From: Fischerella muscicola PCC 7414
Lineage (GTDB): Bacteria > Cyanobacteriota > Cyanobacteriia > Cyanobacteriales > Nostocaceae
Direction: 5' to 3'
Assembly: GCF_000317205.1 (NCBI RefSeq)
Contig: NZ_AJLK01000124.1
Coordinates: 1-64,000, forward strand
Length of the DNA stretch: 64,000 nt
The translations under genes and the position numbers were made by a program. How positions within the stretch are numbered: position 1 is the stretch's first letter; every line of letters begins with the position of its first letter. Below the pieces are notes generated by a model. It saw only the letters and a program-made list of their open reading frames with translations, had not been told where the DNA came from and did not search any database. Below are positions 45,386 to 53,934 of the stretch, piece by piece.

Positions 45386-46201
45386 CTAATTCGTTCCTAG
45401 CTGACTATACCGTGCTTGCACCACCATATATACGCCATAGGCAATTAAGCCTAATGCCACAATACCTAGAAGCCAAGGCCCGTAAGGTTGTTGTGCTAGA
45501 GTCTGCAATGCTCGGTCTAAACCTCCTGCCTGAGTTGGATCATACTGAGTTGCTGCTTGAATTAAAAACCAGCCAATTATGCAGAATACTACACCCCGTG
45601 CAGCTACGCCAAATCTGCAAATTGTCATTACCCATTTGCGCTCTGCGTTACTCAATTCTGTTAAGTTTAGTCTTTTACGAATGTTATTACTAAAAGCTTG
45701 ATAAAACTGATAAAAAGCAAAACCAATTATGAATGCTCCTACTGTGCCAATTAGCCATTGACCAAAGGGTTGAGAAAGTATACGTGCAGTCCAATCTTGA
45801 GTAGAGTTACTATTACTATTCCCACCAGTACCCAGAGCAAGTTTGATCGCAGTGAAAGCTAAACCAGCATAGATTAAATCGTTAATTACATAACCAATTC
45901 TTTGTGCTAGTCCTTTGGCATCTGTCCCTTTATTTTCTGGATCTTTGATGGCTTCTACAAAACGCCAAATCACATATCCAAGTAAGCCGATCGCTATTAA
46001 AGCTAGTAAAATTTGACCAAATGGCTGTTTGACTATTTCTTGGAGAGCGCCCTGAGAATCTGTGGTTTTTCCACCGCTTCCTACTGCTGCTTGCAATGCT
46101 AGGAATCCAACAATGGCGTAAACTACTCCTTTAGATATATATCCAAATCTAGCTAGTCGCTCAATCCAAGATGATGGATGGTGTATAAGTTGCTGTGTCA
46201 T
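45386..46201 (-). CDS. DUF1206 family membrane protein
   Basis: The 271-residue protein has six predicted helices in three similar pairs. Each pair contains the DUF1206 motif: RFGYISKGVVYAIVGFLALQ, RIGYVINDLIYAGLAFTAIK and RFGVAARGVVFCIIGWFLIQ. Each is followed by QPFGQ/QPYGP plus a second helix (ILLALIAIGLLGYVIWRFVE and similar). The function is unknown. The three-fold internal repeat is clear by eye. It stands alone. Confidence 0.88.
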   Translation of the reverse strand: MTQQLIHHPSSWIERLARFGYISKGVVYAIVGFLALQAAVGSGGKTTDSQGALQEIVKQPFGQILLALIAIGLLGYVIWRFVEAIKDPENKGTDAKGLAQRIGYVINDLIYAGLAFTAIKLALGTGGNSNSNSTQDWTARILSQPFGQWLIGTVGAFIIGFAFYQFYQAFSNNIRKRLNLTELSNAERKWVMTICRFGVAARGVVFCIIGWFLIQAATQYDPTQAGGLDRALQTLAQQPYGPWLLGIVALGLIAYGVYMVVQARYSQLGTN

Positions 46202-46598
46202 AGTTTTTGAATATATTCATAGCTATGCTTTTAGCAGGATATAGCTATGTTTTTCATCCATCTCAAGGAGAATTGCAGATTTTCAAGAGGTTGATTTATT
46301 AGTTTAATATAGTTGCTGAGAAAATCAGATTTTTTCTATTTAACGAACCGCCAAGACGCCAAGAGCGCCAAGGAAAGATAGATTTTAGTTTGTCTTTTAA
46401 GATATTTACTTAGAAAATTATGTTAGACTAGGTGAGAAATATAGTTATTTTTAAAACTAGTCAAGATATTATTATATTTAGAGAGTTTAATTATTATTTC
46501 GAGATTTGTTTTTCTAGTTGAAAAGTTTACGATTGGGGAATTTAAATAATTAGTTATGTCCTCAAGTTAATAACTATTTTTTAGGAGGTAGGTAAGTT
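46202..46598. repeat. intergenic region with CGCCAAG repeat
   Basis: This 397-bp, AT-rich gap between divergent genes has a copy of the GCCAAG repeat at 46344-46373 (AACCGCCAAGACGCCAAGAG). A strong ribosome-binding site TTAGGAGGTAGG at 46579-46590 precedes the epoxide hydrolase-like gene. Promoters for both genes should lie here. Confidence 0.6.
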
Positions 46599-47462
46599 AT
46601 GTCTGTGCTAGAGGCTAACTGGAAGCACGATTATATAACTACTAACGGAATTAGGCTGCATTATGTCACTCAAGGAGAAGGGCCATTGATGTTGATGCTG
46701 CATGGCTTTCCTGAGTTTTGGTATTCGTGGCGGCATCAAATTCCAGAATTTGCTAAATATTTTAAAGTTGTGGCTGTAGATTTGCGCGGTTACAATGACA
46801 GCGATAAACCTAAAGAACAATCTGCCTATGTAATGGATGAATTTATTAAAGATATTCAGGGAGTAATTCAGGGATTAGGATACGAAAAGTGTATTTTGGT
46901 TGGTCATGATTGGGGTGGTGCGATCGCTTGGTGTTTTACCTATGCTCATCCAGAAATGGTAGAGCGATTAATTATATTAAATATCGCTCATCCAGCTAAG
47001 TTTAGTGAAGGGTTACGTACACCAGTGCAATTGCTCAAAAGTTCTTATGTGTTTTTATTTCAACTGCCTGTGCTACCAGAATTCTTGATTCAATCCTTGG
47101 ATTATCAACTACTTGAAAATGCTTTTAAAGGTATGGCAGTGAATAAAAATGCTTTTAGTCAAGCTGATATTGAAGCTTATAAAAATGCTGCTGCTAAACG
47201 TGGAGCATTGACAGCAATGTTGAATTATTATCGCAATATTTTTCAAGGTCAAATTTTTAATAAAAATTGGGGAGTTTTAGAAGTTCCAACGTTAATGATC
47301 TGGGGTGAGAAAGATACTGCACAAGGGAAAGAACTCACTTACGGTACAGAAGCTTATGTGAGGGATTTACAAATTAAATATATTCCCGACTGTAGCCACT
47401 GGGTACAGCAGGAACGACCGGAATTAGTAAATCAATATATGCAGGAGTATTTGGGGCTTTAA
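46599..47462 (+). CDS. alpha/beta hydrolase, epoxide hydrolase-like
   Basis: The 287-residue protein has LMLHGFPEFWYSWRHQIPEF (oxyanion HGxP typical of epoxide hydrolases), the nucleophile elbow LVGHDWGGAIAW with Asp as nucleophile (about residue 105), the acid in MIWGEKDTAQGKELT and catalytic His in IPDCSHWVQQERPE. HGFPE plus GHDWGG indicates the epoxide hydrolase/haloalkane dehalogenase branch. Tyr residues for epoxide activation cannot be verified by eye. It begins the pair with the FMN-binding protein gene 3 bp downstream. Confidence 0.88.
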   Translation: MSVLEANWKHDYITTNGIRLHYVTQGEGPLMLMLHGFPEFWYSWRHQIPEFAKYFKVVAVDLRGYNDSDKPKEQSAYVMDEFIKDIQGVIQGLGYEKCILVGHDWGGAIAWCFTYAHPEMVERLIILNIAHPAKFSEGLRTPVQLLKSSYVFLFQLPVLPEFLIQSLDYQLLENAFKGMAVNKNAFSQADIEAYKNAAAKRGALTAMLNYYRNIFQGQIFNKNWGVLEVPTLMIWGEKDTAQGKELTYGTEAYVRDLQIKYIPDCSHWVQQERPELVNQYMQEYLGL

Positions 47463-47465
47463 ACT

Positions 47466-48056
47466 ATGTCTATTGCTCCTTGGCGAAATGCGATCGCTCG
47501 CGCTCTTCATCGCAACCGTAGCCTTGTTTATGCTCGTTACTTACAACTAGCAACCGTAAGAGCTGATTGTCGTCCTGCAAATCGTACTGTGGTGTTCCGT
47601 GGTTTTTTAGAAGATACCAATAAGCTCAAATTTATCACTGATGATCGTAGTGAAAAAATTGACCAAATTCAACAACAACCTTGGGCAGAAGTTTGTTGGT
47701 ATTTTCCTAATACACGCGAACAATTCCGCATCAGTGGTTGTTTAACTCTGGTAGGATGTGATAATTTTGACCCAGTGTTACAACAAGCCCGCAATACTAC
47801 CTGGCAAGAACTTAGTGATGCTGCACGTATACAGTTTGCTTGGCCTCATCCTGGTAAACCCAGGAGAATGGAAGAACAAAAAACCTTTGTCCTTCCACAA
47901 CCTGATCCGATGCAGCCACTAGCAAATTTTTGTTTGTTGCTACTCGATCCGGTTAAGGTAGACCACTTAGAATTGCGTGGTGAACCACAAAATCGCTGGC
48001 TTTATTGTTACGATGACCAACAAAAAGAGTGGTCTATCCAGGCTATCAATCCCTAA
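47466..48056 (+). CDS. pyridoxamine 5'-phosphate oxidase-like FMN-binding protein (Alr4036 type)
   Basis: The 196-residue split-barrel flavoprotein has YLQLATVRADCRPANRTVVF, FITDDRSEKIDQIQQQPWAE and VCWYFPNTREQFRISGCLTL, then a C-terminal VDHLELRGEPQNRWLYCYDD. This matches the cyanobacterial/plant PPOX-related Pyridox_oxase_2 family; FMN binding is known for the fold, and the physiological substrate is unknown. The 3-bp spacing to the hydrolase gene indicates cotranscription. Confidence 0.85.
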   Translation: MSIAPWRNAIARALHRNRSLVYARYLQLATVRADCRPANRTVVFRGFLEDTNKLKFITDDRSEKIDQIQQQPWAEVCWYFPNTREQFRISGCLTLVGCDNFDPVLQQARNTTWQELSDAARIQFAWPHPGKPRRMEEQKTFVLPQPDPMQPLANFCLLLLDPVKVDHLELRGEPQNRWLYCYDDQQKEWSIQAINP

Positions 48057-48145
48057 GTGTTGTTGGGTGTTTAATTGTTAGGCTCTTCCACATCTAAATT
48101 ACTTATAATTCATTCTCCAAAATAAATTCCTCTATCACCTCTTAC

Positions 48146-48220
48146 CTCTGTGTTCTCTGCGCCTGGTGCGGTTCAATAAATAACTTTTAAACCGCAGAGA
48201 ACGCAGAGAGCGCAGAGAGG
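48146..48220. repeat. CTCTGTGTTCTCTGCG inverted repeat
   Basis: Left arm CTCTGTGTTCTCTGCG (48146-48161) and right arm CGCAGAGAACGCAGAG (48193-48208) pair with one mismatch; an inner GCGGTT and AACCGC pair extends the stem. The same element is at 39345-39400. It lies between convergent genes and could act as a terminator-like structure. Confidence 0.75.
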
Positions 48221-48273
48221 AAAAAAGAGATTTTATGAGTCGCCTTGAAAGGACTGGGTAATTATCCTATTGC

Positions 48274-48726
48274 TTAACAACATTTCAAAACTTGTTGCAT
48301 GTCTAATAAAAAAATAGTTTTTGTGGCTTTTTCTTGTGAAACTATAATGGCGTGACTAACGATTTCAAGCAAACCAGACTGATAATAAGACTGTGATAAT
48401 GGTTGCATCATTTCTAGGGGCAACTCAAGCAAATCGGGTGGTTCATATATGAGAATTCCGCAGAGTTGTGCTTGAGAAATGGATGTAATTATTAAAAAAG
48501 ATTGGCTTTCTGGTAATTGATGCACATTTTCTATGCCTAAGCGCTGATGTAAATCTAAAACTCGGATTACGTGACGACCAATCTGGATTAGTCCCATTTT
48601 GCTGAGTTTGTGATTCTCTTCACCAGGACAATTCACAACCTTTAATACTGCTTTGATTGGTAGCGCTAAGCAGTAATCTGCCACTGTAAATGTAATGAAT
48701 TTTTCTGCCTTGGACTGGTTTTGCAT
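48274..48726 (-). CDS. CheW-like chemotaxis coupling protein
   Basis: The 150-residue single CheW domain contains KFITFTVADYCLALPIKAVL, LIQIGRHVIRVLDLHQRLGI and FLIITSISQAQLCGILIYEP. CheW proteins bridge receptors and a CheA kinase at the receptor array. It is last in the leftward chemotaxis cluster, 5 bp past the CheW-REC gene. Its function depends on whether a CheA from another locus is available, since the local CheA appears inactivated. Confidence 0.85.
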   Translation of the reverse strand: MQNQSKAEKFITFTVADYCLALPIKAVLKVVNCPGEENHKLSKMGLIQIGRHVIRVLDLHQRLGIENVHQLPESQSFLIITSISQAQLCGILIYEPPDLLELPLEMMQPLSQSYYQSGLLEIVSHAIIVSQEKATKTIFLLDMQQVLKCC

Positions 48727-48731
48727 GGTTT

Positions 48732-49529
48732 TTATGTAGCCCTCTCCAGCAGATTTGCCACCATCGCTAATAGCTTTTGTTCCATGTAGGGCTTAGTCAT
48801 ATAGACAGTGGCTCCCAATTGCAAAGCAAGCAAGCGGTGCTTTTCGCTACTTTGAGATGACAGAATTAAGACAGGAATATCTGCTAAACCAGGGATTTGT
48901 TGGCGGGATCGCAGAAATTCAAATCCGTTCATCCGAGGCATTTCGATATCACAGATCACTAGCTGAATATCGCTGAGGTGCTGGAACTGCTCAAGCCCCT
49001 TGTGGCCATCCTGTGCTTGAAATACAGAGTAGCCAGCTTTTTGCAGAGCGATCGCTACAGATTGGCGCGTAGTTAGTGAGTCGTCTATGATCAAAATCCT
49101 TGCCCCTGCTTTGATATCGGAGTTGGAAGCAGATAGCGCTGGTACGATAGTATGAGACTGAGACAGTAACGGTTGTTTAGGGCTTGGTGGCAGCAGGGAG
49201 GGGATTGACTTTGCCCAAACCTTAGAGGTTTGGACATTGTACTGCTTAGCCAGAACTTTTTGGAGCAATGTTCCCCCATCTATCACCAATGCTAACTGAC
49301 CACTAGCCAGAATACTAGCGCCGTGAACATAACTGGGTGCTGTAATCATTGACCCCAAAGGGCTAATTACCAATTCCTGCTCCCCTATGAGTTGCTCGAC
49401 TTCTAAGCCAAAAAGTTCATCTTGGCAGCGAATCAACAGTACGGGGAGTGGGGAAGCAGGAGTGGGAGGGTGAGAAAGGGGGATCGGAGAATTGTAATCT
49501 AGAATACTCGCAAGTGAGTAAATTGGCAC
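48732..49529 (-). CDS. CheW C-terminal half plus receiver domain, 3' part of a broken CheA hybrid
   Basis: From GTG 49529 the frame gives 265 residues: the later part of a CheW domain (QDELFGLEVEQLIGEQELVI, SYVHGASILASGQLALVIDG) and a receiver domain (ILIIDDSLTTRQSVAIALQK, phospho-Asp in VICDIEMPRMNG, KPYME). This same frame is open further upstream to about 49710 and encodes the missing first half of the CheW domain (CKTYAFVDDAIEQILIPRSH, then KFLRWGKEKDEKLVPIYSLA). It was therefore the C-terminal part of a CheA-type hybrid kinase. A Ser/Pro-rich linker (about 15-30) is encoded by a GAGTGGGAGGGTGAGAAAGG repeat-like tract. Confidence 0.78.
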   Translation of the reverse strand: MPIYSLASILDYNSPIPLSHPPTPASPLPVLLIRCQDELFGLEVEQLIGEQELVISPLGSMITAPSYVHGASILASGQLALVIDGGTLLQKVLAKQYNVQTSKVWAKSIPSLLPPSPKQPLLSQSHTIVPALSASNSDIKAGARILIIDDSLTTRQSVAIALQKAGYSVFQAQDGHKGLEQFQHLSDIQLVICDIEMPRMNGFEFLRSRQQIPGLADIPVLILSSQSSEKHRLLALQLGATVYMTKPYMEQKLLAMVANLLERAT

Positions 49530-51247
49530 TAGTTTCTCATCCTTCTCCTTACCCCAGCGGAGAAATTTGTTGCTATTTCGCTCTTGGATTTGATGAGATC
49601 GGGGAATGAGAATTTGTTCAATGGCATCATCAACAAAGGCATAGGTTTTGCAGCCAACCTCACAGATGAATAACTGAGCGACAGAGTTTCTAGCTGTTGC
49701 AGAATCTGGGGAAAACGACCAAATATCTCACCTAAAGGTAACATTCGGGCTTCGATTAAAGCACCTTGGGTAATTTTCAGCAATTGCTGCTGCTTTTGTG
49801 ATGTTTGCTGAGAGGCTCGAGTCAGCAGGTCAATAGCTTCAGCAGTTTCTGCTAGTTGTACCGTATGATCCAGAAGTGACTGAATCAGGTAAGCGTTGTC
49901 ACCAGGCTGTGTCCAGAAATGAGAGTGAGTTGGCACAATGGTTGACGATCGCATAGTCTTAGAGGCTTTGCGGGCTTTCTTGGCAGAAGTTGTTGGCGAT
50001 CGCTCTAGTAAGCTAGCCTGGCGCTTGTACTGATCTTGAAGTTGAATGAGGAGTTTTTGATGTTGTTTAATTTGGTTGAGAAGCCTTTTACTGCTAGCTT
50101 GTAGCTGTTCGGTCTGAAGCGACTGATGATTTTGGTTAGTGACTAATTCGCCAATAGAGTAATTAAGCTGGTCTAGATGCTTCACACTCACCCGGACTGT
50201 GGGAGACGGTGAAACTTGCTCTTTAGGAGGTAGAGGATTGAAAGGACTAACAGATTGCTTCGGTTGCGGAGAATTGTAGACGGCGCTGGGGTCTTGGTCT
50301 ACGCTCACATCAGAGTTGTTTTGTGTAAATTGCTCTAAGTGTTGTTCCGTTATTGGCTCAACTTGGGTTGTCTGTTGTCCCCAAATGCTCTCTAGAGAAG
50401 GAATTTCTGCCTCATTGCCTGTTGCCGAGCTAGAGGTAACAAAAAATGCCTCAATCTCAGTGCTTTGCTCGGCAAGTAGTTGTAACTCACCAGAAGGTTC
50501 ACCACCTTGGATGCGATCGCCAGCCAGCACTGCTGCATGTCCGGCTTGTAAGTCCCGCAGAGCAAGTTGAGTGATGAATACTGCTTGGTCTGGATGGTTG
50601 TCCAAAGCAGTAAGTACTGTTTGTGCGATCGCTCCAAATCCCGGTAGATTTAAAGATTCTGCTAAACCCAGGAAAACTTCTGCTTGAGTTCGCAAAAGAG
50701 CAGCAATTTCTTCAGGCTGGCCATTGTCTAAAATTGCGGCAATTTGCTCTAAGCGCTGAGTCACACCAATTTCAAATAGGGACTGGGTTAAATCGAAACC
50801 CAACTCTGCTGAGGTAGGAAGGTATGCTTCCCGACCAAAAAAGTCTCCTAATTTTTCTTGTAGTCGGGCAAAAATAGCAGCGGCTCGATCTAAAATTTCA
50901 GCCTGATCAATCGAGCCACCAGTCAGTTCCGCAACTAAAGGCAGTCGCAGACATTCAAATCCTTCAAATAGTAAGGCTTCAACTTCGGGATCAATGACCA
51001 CATCGGGTTGACACAGGGCTTTAAAAATATCTTCTAGAGAATGAGCCACCGTAGCAATGGTTTCTAATCCCACGCTCGTTGCTGCCCCTTTTAAGGTGTG
51101 GGTAGCTCTCATCAAGTCATTAACTTGATTGATGCCCCAGTTTTCTCTGAGGTTCAACAAACCTTGTTCCAAAGCTTGTAGGAGTTCTGGTGCTTCTTGC
51201 AGAAAGTATGGATACGTTTGCTCACGGATAGTCGGGTCTTTGGTCAT
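49529..51247 (-). pseudogene. CheA-type kinase fragment: Hpt and dimerisation domain, ATPase deleted
   Basis: The 572-residue open frame has an N-terminal Hpt domain with the phospho-His motif MRATHTLKGAATSVGLETIA (about residues 43-62), a long Gln/Ser/Pro-rich region and the CheA dimerisation helices (VSVKHLDQLNYSIGELVTNQ, EARMLPLGEIFGRFPQILQQ). The HATPase domain that should follow (N, G1, G2 boxes) is absent. After LQQLETLS the frame becomes nonsense (to 49529), while another frame continues directly into the CheW domain of the downstream ORF. This indicates an internal deletion of about 200-250 codons with an out-of-frame junction near 49680-49695. It cannot autophosphorylate, though the Hpt might still accept phosphate. 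Confidence 0.85.
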
Positions 51248-51573
51248 GCTTGAAGGTTTATAGTTTTCTCGTTAAGGCAGGTGGGAAGGTGGGGAACTCG
51301 GGCCCCTGGTGGGGATTAGGGGCAATGGGGGGCTAGGGATCCCCACTTTGTGGGGTTGGGGGCAATGGGGAGATGGGGGGCTAGGGGTCCCCACTTTGTG
51401 GGGTTGGGGGGCAATGGGGAGTGTGGGGAGTGTGAGGAGTGTGGGGAGTGTGGGGAGTGTGAGGAGTGTGAGAAGTAGAATAATAACCACTAACCACTGT
51501 ACAGACGTGCCATGGCACGTCTGGTACAAACAACCATCAACGACCAACAACCAACCACCAACAACCAACAAAT
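51248..51573. repeat. dense repeat block within the chemotaxis cluster
   Basis: The gap carries two copies of the CCCCACTTTGTGGGG hairpin (51341-51355, 51389-51403) with flanks GGGGGCTAGGG and GGTTGGGGG. Then come GTGTGGGGAGTGTGAGGAGT-type tandem copies (about 51420-51475), the perfect 22-bp palindrome CAGACGTGCCA/TGGCACGTCTG (51502-51523) and ACCAACAACCAACC heptamers. It interrupts what is otherwise a tightly packed gene cluster. Confidence 0.88.
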
Positions 51574-53934
51574 TTAGCTGACTTTGAATTGTTCGCTCTT
51601 GGATTGGAGGTCTTGAGCTGTTGCTAGAAGCTCTTTGAAAGATGCGGAAATCGTGACAGAATCCTTTGAGGTTTTGTTGGCAATCGCTGCTACCTTTGTC
51701 ATAGTTTGGCTTAACGATTGGCACTGCTGGGTTTGTTCCTGGGTGGCGTGGGTAATACCCGTGACAAGTTGGCTAATTTCAGCCGTAGCATTGACGATCG
51801 CATTAAGATTCTGACGAGCTTCATTGACTACAGTGGTTCCCGAGGCTACTTGTTGAATACCCATTTCCATCGCTCGAGAAACTTCAGCTGTATTGAGCTG
51901 AATTTCCTGCACTAGTTCCTCAATTTCAGTAGCTGCATTCGCCGAGTGACGAGCAAGCGATCGCACTTCATCAGCAACAACACCAAAACCACGCCCAAAC
52001 TCCCCAGCGCGTGTGGCTTCAATCGAGGCGTTTAAAGCCAGCAGTTGGGTTTGGGTCGTAAAGCTGCTAATCAAGTTGACGACTCTAGAAATCTTTTGGG
52101 AAGATTCAGAAAGGCGCAGCAGTCGCTGGTTGGTTTCCATGACTGTTTCTCGGATGTCTTCCATCTCATCCACGGTGCGATCAATGGCTGCATCCCCCGC
52201 CATCACTGTCTGATTTGCCTGCTGAACTGCGGCTTCGACTTGGTGAGCGTTGATTTTCACTGCTTCGGTTGAGCTAACCATCATCCCAATTCGTTCCAAG
52301 GCTTGTTCGAGAGCCTGGAATTGCTCTTGAGCATTAGTTGCTAGCCTCGTGATGGCAGATCCATTTGCTTGAGAGATTTGAGTGACTTGAGTGGCGGCAG
52401 TTTGCATCTGAATGACGATTTGTCGTAAGCTACCTAAGGTGTTGTTATAGGCATCAGCAACAGTACCAACTTCTGTGTCTGTGACTGGAGCGCGGACGGT
52501 GAGGTTGCCTGCCAATGCAGGTCGGACTGCTGTTAGTAATCGGATCACTTCTTGTTGAAGCCGCTCTTTGGCAGTCTTTTCTCGGTAAGCAGCTTCTGCC
52601 AATTGCTGCGATTGTTGTTGCAGTTGCTGGATGTATTCTCCCTGCTGGATGGCAATGTTGAGTTGAGCAGCAATTTGTTTGACAAATTCAATGTCTGTTT
52701 GCTGCCAATGGCGAGGGGCGCTACACTGGTGGATGCAAAACAGGCCCCAAAGTTCTTCTCCTTTGAGTAAGGGTACAACTAAGTTGGCTCGTACCTGAAA
52801 CTGGGAAAGAACGTCGATATAACAATTCGCCAAGCCTGCCTGATAAATATCGTCGATCGCACAGTACCGTCCCTTTCTGTACTGTTGGGCCATCTCTTTG
52901 CTGAAGCAATTATCTGTAACTTTGACTGCTAATGCCGAAACATAACCCGGTTTGACATCCTCAGCAATAGTTTCTCCATCACGGTAGCCGGACTCGGTGT
53001 AAAATTTGTAGAGGACGACGCGATCTACCTCCATGAAATTACGGATTTCTCTGGCAGTGGTCTCAAAGGTGTTTTGCAAATCGAGGGACTGCCGAATTCG
53101 CTCAATTGTCTTACCAATTAACTTTTCCCGCTCAGCTATCTTCACCAGTTGTTCTGATGTAGTTCGCAGTTGTTCGATGTAGTCTATTTGCCGTATTCCT
53201 ACACCAATTTGCACACAAATTTGTTTCAAAGCTCTCACTTCAACCTCTGTCCATGAACGAGGTTCACTGCTTTGGAAAACACCAAGTAGACCCCAGAGGT
53301 TGTTGTCCTGGAAAATTGGTGTGAGTACATAAGCTTTGATTTCCATTGCCTCTAAATTTGCGATCGCATCCGGCGAGTGACCAGAGGTATAAATATTATT
53401 CACCACTAGGCTTTGACGATGGCGATACAAATCTTCTGTGTTTGGGAAGACAAATCCCATATACCACTGTTGCCAAGTATCCAAGCCTTTGATTACCGAC
53501 TCTGCAACCAGATTGCTACTGCCATCGGCATTGCAGCGACAAATTGCTACGCGATCGCACTTCAGCAACTGCCGCACTGTTTGGCTGGTAATGCGAAAAA
53601 TCGTGTCCAAATCCTGAGACTGGAGAATCTTAGGAATTAGCTGGGCAACTACATGGTCTACTTGAGCAGCTTTAGCCATTTGTGTGGCTTGTGTCTCTAG
53701 CTGCCAGACGTACTCTTTCTCTTGCAGAGTTCTCCCCAGTTGCAAAGCAATGCCAGTCAGTAAGTTGACATCAATTTCTAGCCAATGCTTGAAACTGCTG
53801 TGTTGAAAGGCACTTAATAAGCCCCAAAGCTTTTCTCCTTGTTTAATAGCAACAATCAGGCAGGATTTAACGCCAAAATACTCCAAGGTTGCTAAATGAC
53901 AATCACTTAAGCCAGCGGTGAAGTTTAATTTCAT
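51574..53934 (-). CDS. GAF-domain methyl-accepting chemotaxis protein, 5' end fused to a partial GAF
   Basis: This is a 786-residue soluble receptor. Residues 1-65 are only the second half of a GAF domain (LSDCHLATLEYFGVKSCLIV, EKLWGLLSAFQHSSFKHWLE). Two complete GAF domains follow (about 95-245 and 275-430), then a HAMP-like segment (RPALAGNLTVRAPVTDTEVG) and an MCP signalling domain with the hairpin LLALNASIEATRAGEFGRGF GVVADEVRSLARHS. No transmembrane helix is present. GAF residues such as WGLLGVFQSSEPRSW suggest phytochrome-like GAFs; no chromophore Cys was identified. The ATG at 53934 lies inside the upstream ORF in a different frame; the gene was probably continuous with it. Confidence 0.83.
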   Translation of the reverse strand: MKLNFTAGLSDCHLATLEYFGVKSCLIVAIKQGEKLWGLLSAFQHSSFKHWLEIDVNLLTGIALQLGRTLQEKEYVWQLETQATQMAKAAQVDHVVAQLIPKILQSQDLDTIFRITSQTVRQLLKCDRVAICRCNADGSSNLVAESVIKGLDTWQQWYMGFVFPNTEDLYRHRQSLVVNNIYTSGHSPDAIANLEAMEIKAYVLTPIFQDNNLWGLLGVFQSSEPRSWTEVEVRALKQICVQIGVGIRQIDYIEQLRTTSEQLVKIAEREKLIGKTIERIRQSLDLQNTFETTAREIRNFMEVDRVVLYKFYTESGYRDGETIAEDVKPGYVSALAVKVTDNCFSKEMAQQYRKGRYCAIDDIYQAGLANCYIDVLSQFQVRANLVVPLLKGEELWGLFCIHQCSAPRHWQQTDIEFVKQIAAQLNIAIQQGEYIQQLQQQSQQLAEAAYREKTAKERLQQEVIRLLTAVRPALAGNLTVRAPVTDTEVGTVADAYNNTLGSLRQIVIQMQTAATQVTQISQANGSAITRLATNAQEQFQALEQALERIGMMVSSTEAVKINAHQVEAAVQQANQTVMAGDAAIDRTVDEMEDIRETVMETNQRLLRLSESSQKISRVVNLISSFTTQTQLLALNASIEATRAGEFGRGFGVVADEVRSLARHSANAATEIEELVQEIQLNTAEVSRAMEMGIQQVASGTTVVNEARQNLNAIVNATAEISQLVTGITHATQEQTQQCQSLSQTMTKVAAIANKTSKDSVTISASFKELLATAQDLQSKSEQFKVS

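Noticed and set aside
51309-51581. 90-codon + strand and 150-codon minus-strand frames across the 51.3-51.6 kb repeat block
   Set aside because: Gly/Trp-rich or Pro-rich translations of tandem repeats; no start context or domain.
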